From Sabethes cyaneus (lineage: Eukaryota > Arthropoda > Insecta > Diptera > Culicidae): a stretch of DNA of 64,000 bases. Numbering within the stretch: the first letter of the stretch is position 1; every line of letters starts with the position of its first letter. The notes beneath the pieces are model-generated. The model made no database searches, had not been told where the DNA came from, and saw only the letters and a list, made by a program, of their open reading frames with translations. The stretch lies in contig NC_071355.1 of assembly GCF_943734655.1 (NCBI RefSeq), forward strand, positions 227,111,027 to 227,175,026, written 5' to 3'. Position numbers and translations under genes: made by a program. This document shows positions 61,690 to 64,000 of the stretch, in pieces.

Positions 61690-62508
61690 GCCATTAACAA
61701 TTTGGTTCCATTTGCTTGATTAGTTCCTGAGTTATAGAGAAATTTGTGTTTCATTTGTATGGAAGCCCCCCCTATTCTAAAGTGGGAGGGGTCTCAAACA
61801 TCCATAGAAAAAATTATGTCTCTAGAAGCCCTCACATGCCAAATTTGGTTCCATTTGCTTGATCAATAGTCAAGTTATGAGGAAATTGTGGTTTTATTTG
61901 TATGGGAGCCCCCCCCTCTTAGAAAAAGGAGGGTTCTCAATCTACCTTAGAAAAAATTTCTGCCTCCAAAAAGCTTCGCACGCCAAATTTGGTTCCGTTT
62001 GCTTAATTAGTTCCCGAGTTGTAGAGAAATTTGTGTTTTATTTGTATGGGAGCCCCCCCCCCCTTCTAGAGGGGGAGGGGTCTCAAACATTCATAGAAAA
62101 AGAATCATATCTCTAGAAGCCCCCACATGCCAAATTTGGTTCCATTTGCTTGATCAATAGTCAAGTTATGAGGAAATTTTGGTTTTATTTGTATGGGAGC
62201 CCCCCCTCTTAGAAAAAGGAGGGTTCTCAATCTACCATAGGAAAAATTTCTGCCTCCAAAAACCTTCACGTGCCAAATTTGGTTTCATTTGATTGATTAG
62301 TTCCCGAGTTATGAAGAAATTTGTGTTCCATTTGTATGGGAGCCCCCCCTTCTAGAGGGGGAGGGGTCTCAAACCATGCTAACAACATTCCTCACATCAA
62401 ACGCAATGTGTATGCCAAGTTTCATCAAAATCCGTCGAGCGGTTTGCGAGTCTATACCGGACACACGAACAGCATTTCATTTTTATATATATAAGATAAG
62501 ATAGATAG
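61690..62508 (-). repeat. interspersed repeat with five ~145-bp internal units, copy 3, antisense
   Basis: On the plus strand 'atttgtatgggagcccccc' recurs near 61,755, 61,899, 62,041, 62,191 and 62,330, about every 145 bp. Each is followed by a C-run, a few bases and a G-run, then 'tctcaaac/tctcaatc', 'gccaaatttggttccatttg' and 'cttgatcaatagtcaagtta'-type text. The minus-strand start 'atatataaaaatgaaatgct' + 'gttcgtgtgtccggta' corresponds to the starts at 1,236 and 29,100. Inserted in a non-LTR remnant. Confidence 0.8.
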
Positions 62509-62925
62509 ATTGCCGAGTTCACTCGAATCTCATAGGGGCTTTCATTAAGGTGATGGATGCCCTGCGCATGCTTGCTGTTCTACATAGCGCTACAGTTAAA
62601 AGTCGAGAGGGTATCAATATGCGGAGCCTGATTTTCAAGAAATCTTTTCAATCCCCGCATGAAGTGTACCGTTATTAGGTGCTCTTTAGACTGGTTGTTT
62701 TCTGCGAGCAAAAAACGTGGATAATGCTCACGGAGGATTTGCTCGGAGTTTTAAGCGCTAAAACGATCTTTAGCGGCGTACAGGAGAACGGAGTTTGCAG
62801 GCGGAGGATAAATCACACACTCACACAGCTCCATGGGGAATCGAGTTTTGAAAAGGTGGCTATAGCTGGACGGATACGATGGGTGGGCATGTTTCAAGAA
62901 TGCCAGACAATTACCCAGCGAAGCT

Positions 62926-63055
62926 GGTAAAAAGCAAAGTCATGGGTGTAAACGTTCTTTAGTTCTAACTCGTCCCTTATTTATCGTCAGACTTCACAGC
63001 CGGTTAGACTGGTTTGTTAGGCTAGGGTCATACTTCGCAGCTAACTGGACGGGCT
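62926..63055 (-). mobile_element. SINE family 1, rearranged, antisense
   Basis: Minus strand: 'agctgcgaagtatgacccta' (head, internally deleted), 'ggctgtgaagtctgacgata', then 'aacgtttacacccatgactt' + 'tgctttt'. Inserted in the C-terminal part of the non-LTR copy. Confidence 0.65.
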
Positions 63056-63128
63056 TTTGCTTACCAGGAGCGCAGCAAGCAAGACAGCCAGGTGGAGCGA
63101 GATCTAGCGACGAGTATACGGTGTCCAG

Positions 63129-63199
63129 CACACTTAACAAAAAGCACCGACTTCGGCAAAACTTTGCCGAAATCTCAACGGTGCTTATTTTTAAGTGTG
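63129..63199. repeat. 71-bp foldback element (micro-MITE)
   Basis: Starts cacacttaacaaaaagcacc and ends, reversed, cacacttaaaaataagcacc. The centre 'ttcggcaaaactttgccgaa' is also self-complementary, so nearly the whole 71 bp folds into one hairpin. Confidence 0.8.
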
Positions 63200-63464
63200 A
63201 GCGAAATTGAAGAGCGCCAGCTCACAGTTGAGCTATTTGGATAAATTTTGTTCGTTTGGCTTTATCTTAGGATGGAAAGCCAATTAAATAAAAATAAATA
63301 AAAATTTTCAGCATAAGGCACAATCACGCATTTCAAAAATAAAATGTTCTAAGATAATAATTAGGTTAGGTCACATTAATCTAGCAAGCAAATCGCTCCA
63401 GAACGGATACTACGGTTAATTTGAAGCAACACAAATTCTGAACAAAATGTGACCTTCGAAACGC

Positions 63465-63550
63465 TACACCAACCTCGTGTTTTGTCTTGACCTTTTAATG
63501 AGGTCAGGCATTTAATTAATTTTTTAACGGTAGTTTTTTACAATCGACGG
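63465..63550 (+). repeat. short interspersed repeat shared with 52,191-52,330
   Basis: Same core: 'cctcgtgttttgtcttgacc', 'aatgaggtcaggcattt', T-rich run, 'aacggta'. Confidence 0.6.
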
Positions 63551-64000
63551 AGGGGACTTCGCCTAAGCTGGGGGATCCAGTCCGCTGTGAATCGAAGGTT
63601 TACCAATACTTGCAACCCATAGGATCTGGGAGAAGAAGTTGAGTTCGAATTTGGTTATAGTTGGGTCCCATTGTAGCTTGGTTTGATCAGCAGATCCCCC
63701 AGTTCGGGTAACGAGGAACGGTACATTTTTTAATAAGCGTTGCTTCAATGAACCCTCATTAACTAATTTTCCTAATTTTTAATGTTAATAATAAAAATTG
63801 CAGGTTGACAGTGAACTAAACATTATGCGTAATAGTTCAAATTGTGTTTTCCGCTGGCCATAAATATTTTATTAGCACGTTTTTATATCCGCAGCAAATT
63901 CACATAACATCTATTGTTGTATAGAAACTTTGAATTGTGCCGCTGACTGTCTGTTGTGATTTACGTTTATATTTTACGAGCAGGGCTTGTAACGACAGCA
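63551..64000. other. intron of the SLC6 gene, nothing recognised
   Basis: No exon or named repeat seen up to the right edge. Confidence 0.4.

Larger units (their letters stand above)
61500..63125 (+). mobile_element. decayed non-LTR retrotransposon, copy 2, interrupted by a repeat and a SINE
   Basis: The first piece at 61,577-61,695 reads 'QPDVAEKYAYSLKATLLEED' + 'KQGESLFENG'. The interspersed repeat occupies 61,690-62,508. The C-terminal part resumes at about 62,700-62,925 ('GVQENGVCRRRINH', 'VAIAGRIRWVGM'), homologous to the 32.1-32.3 kb block. A SINE (62,926-63,055) follows, then 'gagcgcagcaagcaagacag' etc. to about 63,125, matching the tail of copy 1. Stops and frameshifts throughout. 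Confidence 0.6.

Overview
The window looks like nuclear DNA of an insect, most probably a mosquito of the Aedes type. The evidence is spliced genes with GT-AG introns whose products match dipteran families, an AT-rich background, introns of many kilobases, and a heavy load of tRNA-derived SINEs, non-LTR retrotransposon fragments, mariner remnants and MITEs. The species is an inference; nothing in the sequence names it.

Three conserved protein-coding genes are supported. (1) On the minus strand, a coding exon at 12,282-12,539 encodes the N-terminus of Suppressor of Hairless/RBPJ, the Notch-pathway DNA-binding factor. The rest of the protein lies beyond the left edge. A candidate untranslated first exon with a strong splice donor (14,396) and a TATCGATA promoter motif lies about 2 kb upstream. 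(2) On the plus strand, 33,229-37,367 holds a complete five-exon XPG/ERCC5 (Drosophila mus201) nuclease gene of 1,291 codons. All reading frames join cleanly, and the catalytic acidic residues, a ubiquitin-interacting motif, a PIP box and a C-terminal basic tail are present. (3) On the plus strand, from 49.7 kb (perhaps from about 41 kb) past the right edge, are the first exons of an SLC6 Na+/Cl- dependent transporter that best matches inebriated (ine). Two coding exons give a long N-terminus. A separate 38-codon first exon at 56,047-56,162 gives a short N-terminus. Both splice in the same phase into the shared exon at 56,653.

The rest is introns and intergenic DNA full of mobile elements. 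They include a 3.08-kb piggyBac-like element (21,904-24,986) with TTAA ends and two converging arrays of about 150-bp repeats, next to a hairpin with a perfect 43-bp stem. There is a mariner with intact termini but a dead transposase (3,334-4,147), a second decayed mariner interrupted by a 257-bp MITE and by a SINE with 14-bp target-site duplications (9.59-11.0 kb), and a third antisense one (46.9-47.6 kb). Others are a Harbinger-like 1.09-kb element (59,484-60,574), a 127-bp TA MITE (54,961-55,087) and a 71-bp foldback element (63,129-63,199). Several 5'-truncated or decayed non-LTR copies are present (16.5-18.2, 30.3-32.6, 46.4-46.9, 52.7-54.1 and 60.6-63.1 kb). A reiterated interspersed repeat occurs in three copies (1.2-2.2, 29.1-29.7 and 61.7-62.5 kb), and a short-period TTTACGCG satellite lies at 38.27-38.56 kb.

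The three host genes do not form an operon or an obvious pathway. They act in Notch signalling, nucleotide excision repair and osmolyte/neurotransmitter-type transport. As far as I recall, their Drosophila orthologues all map to chromosome arm 2L, so the block may reflect an old chromosome-arm association.
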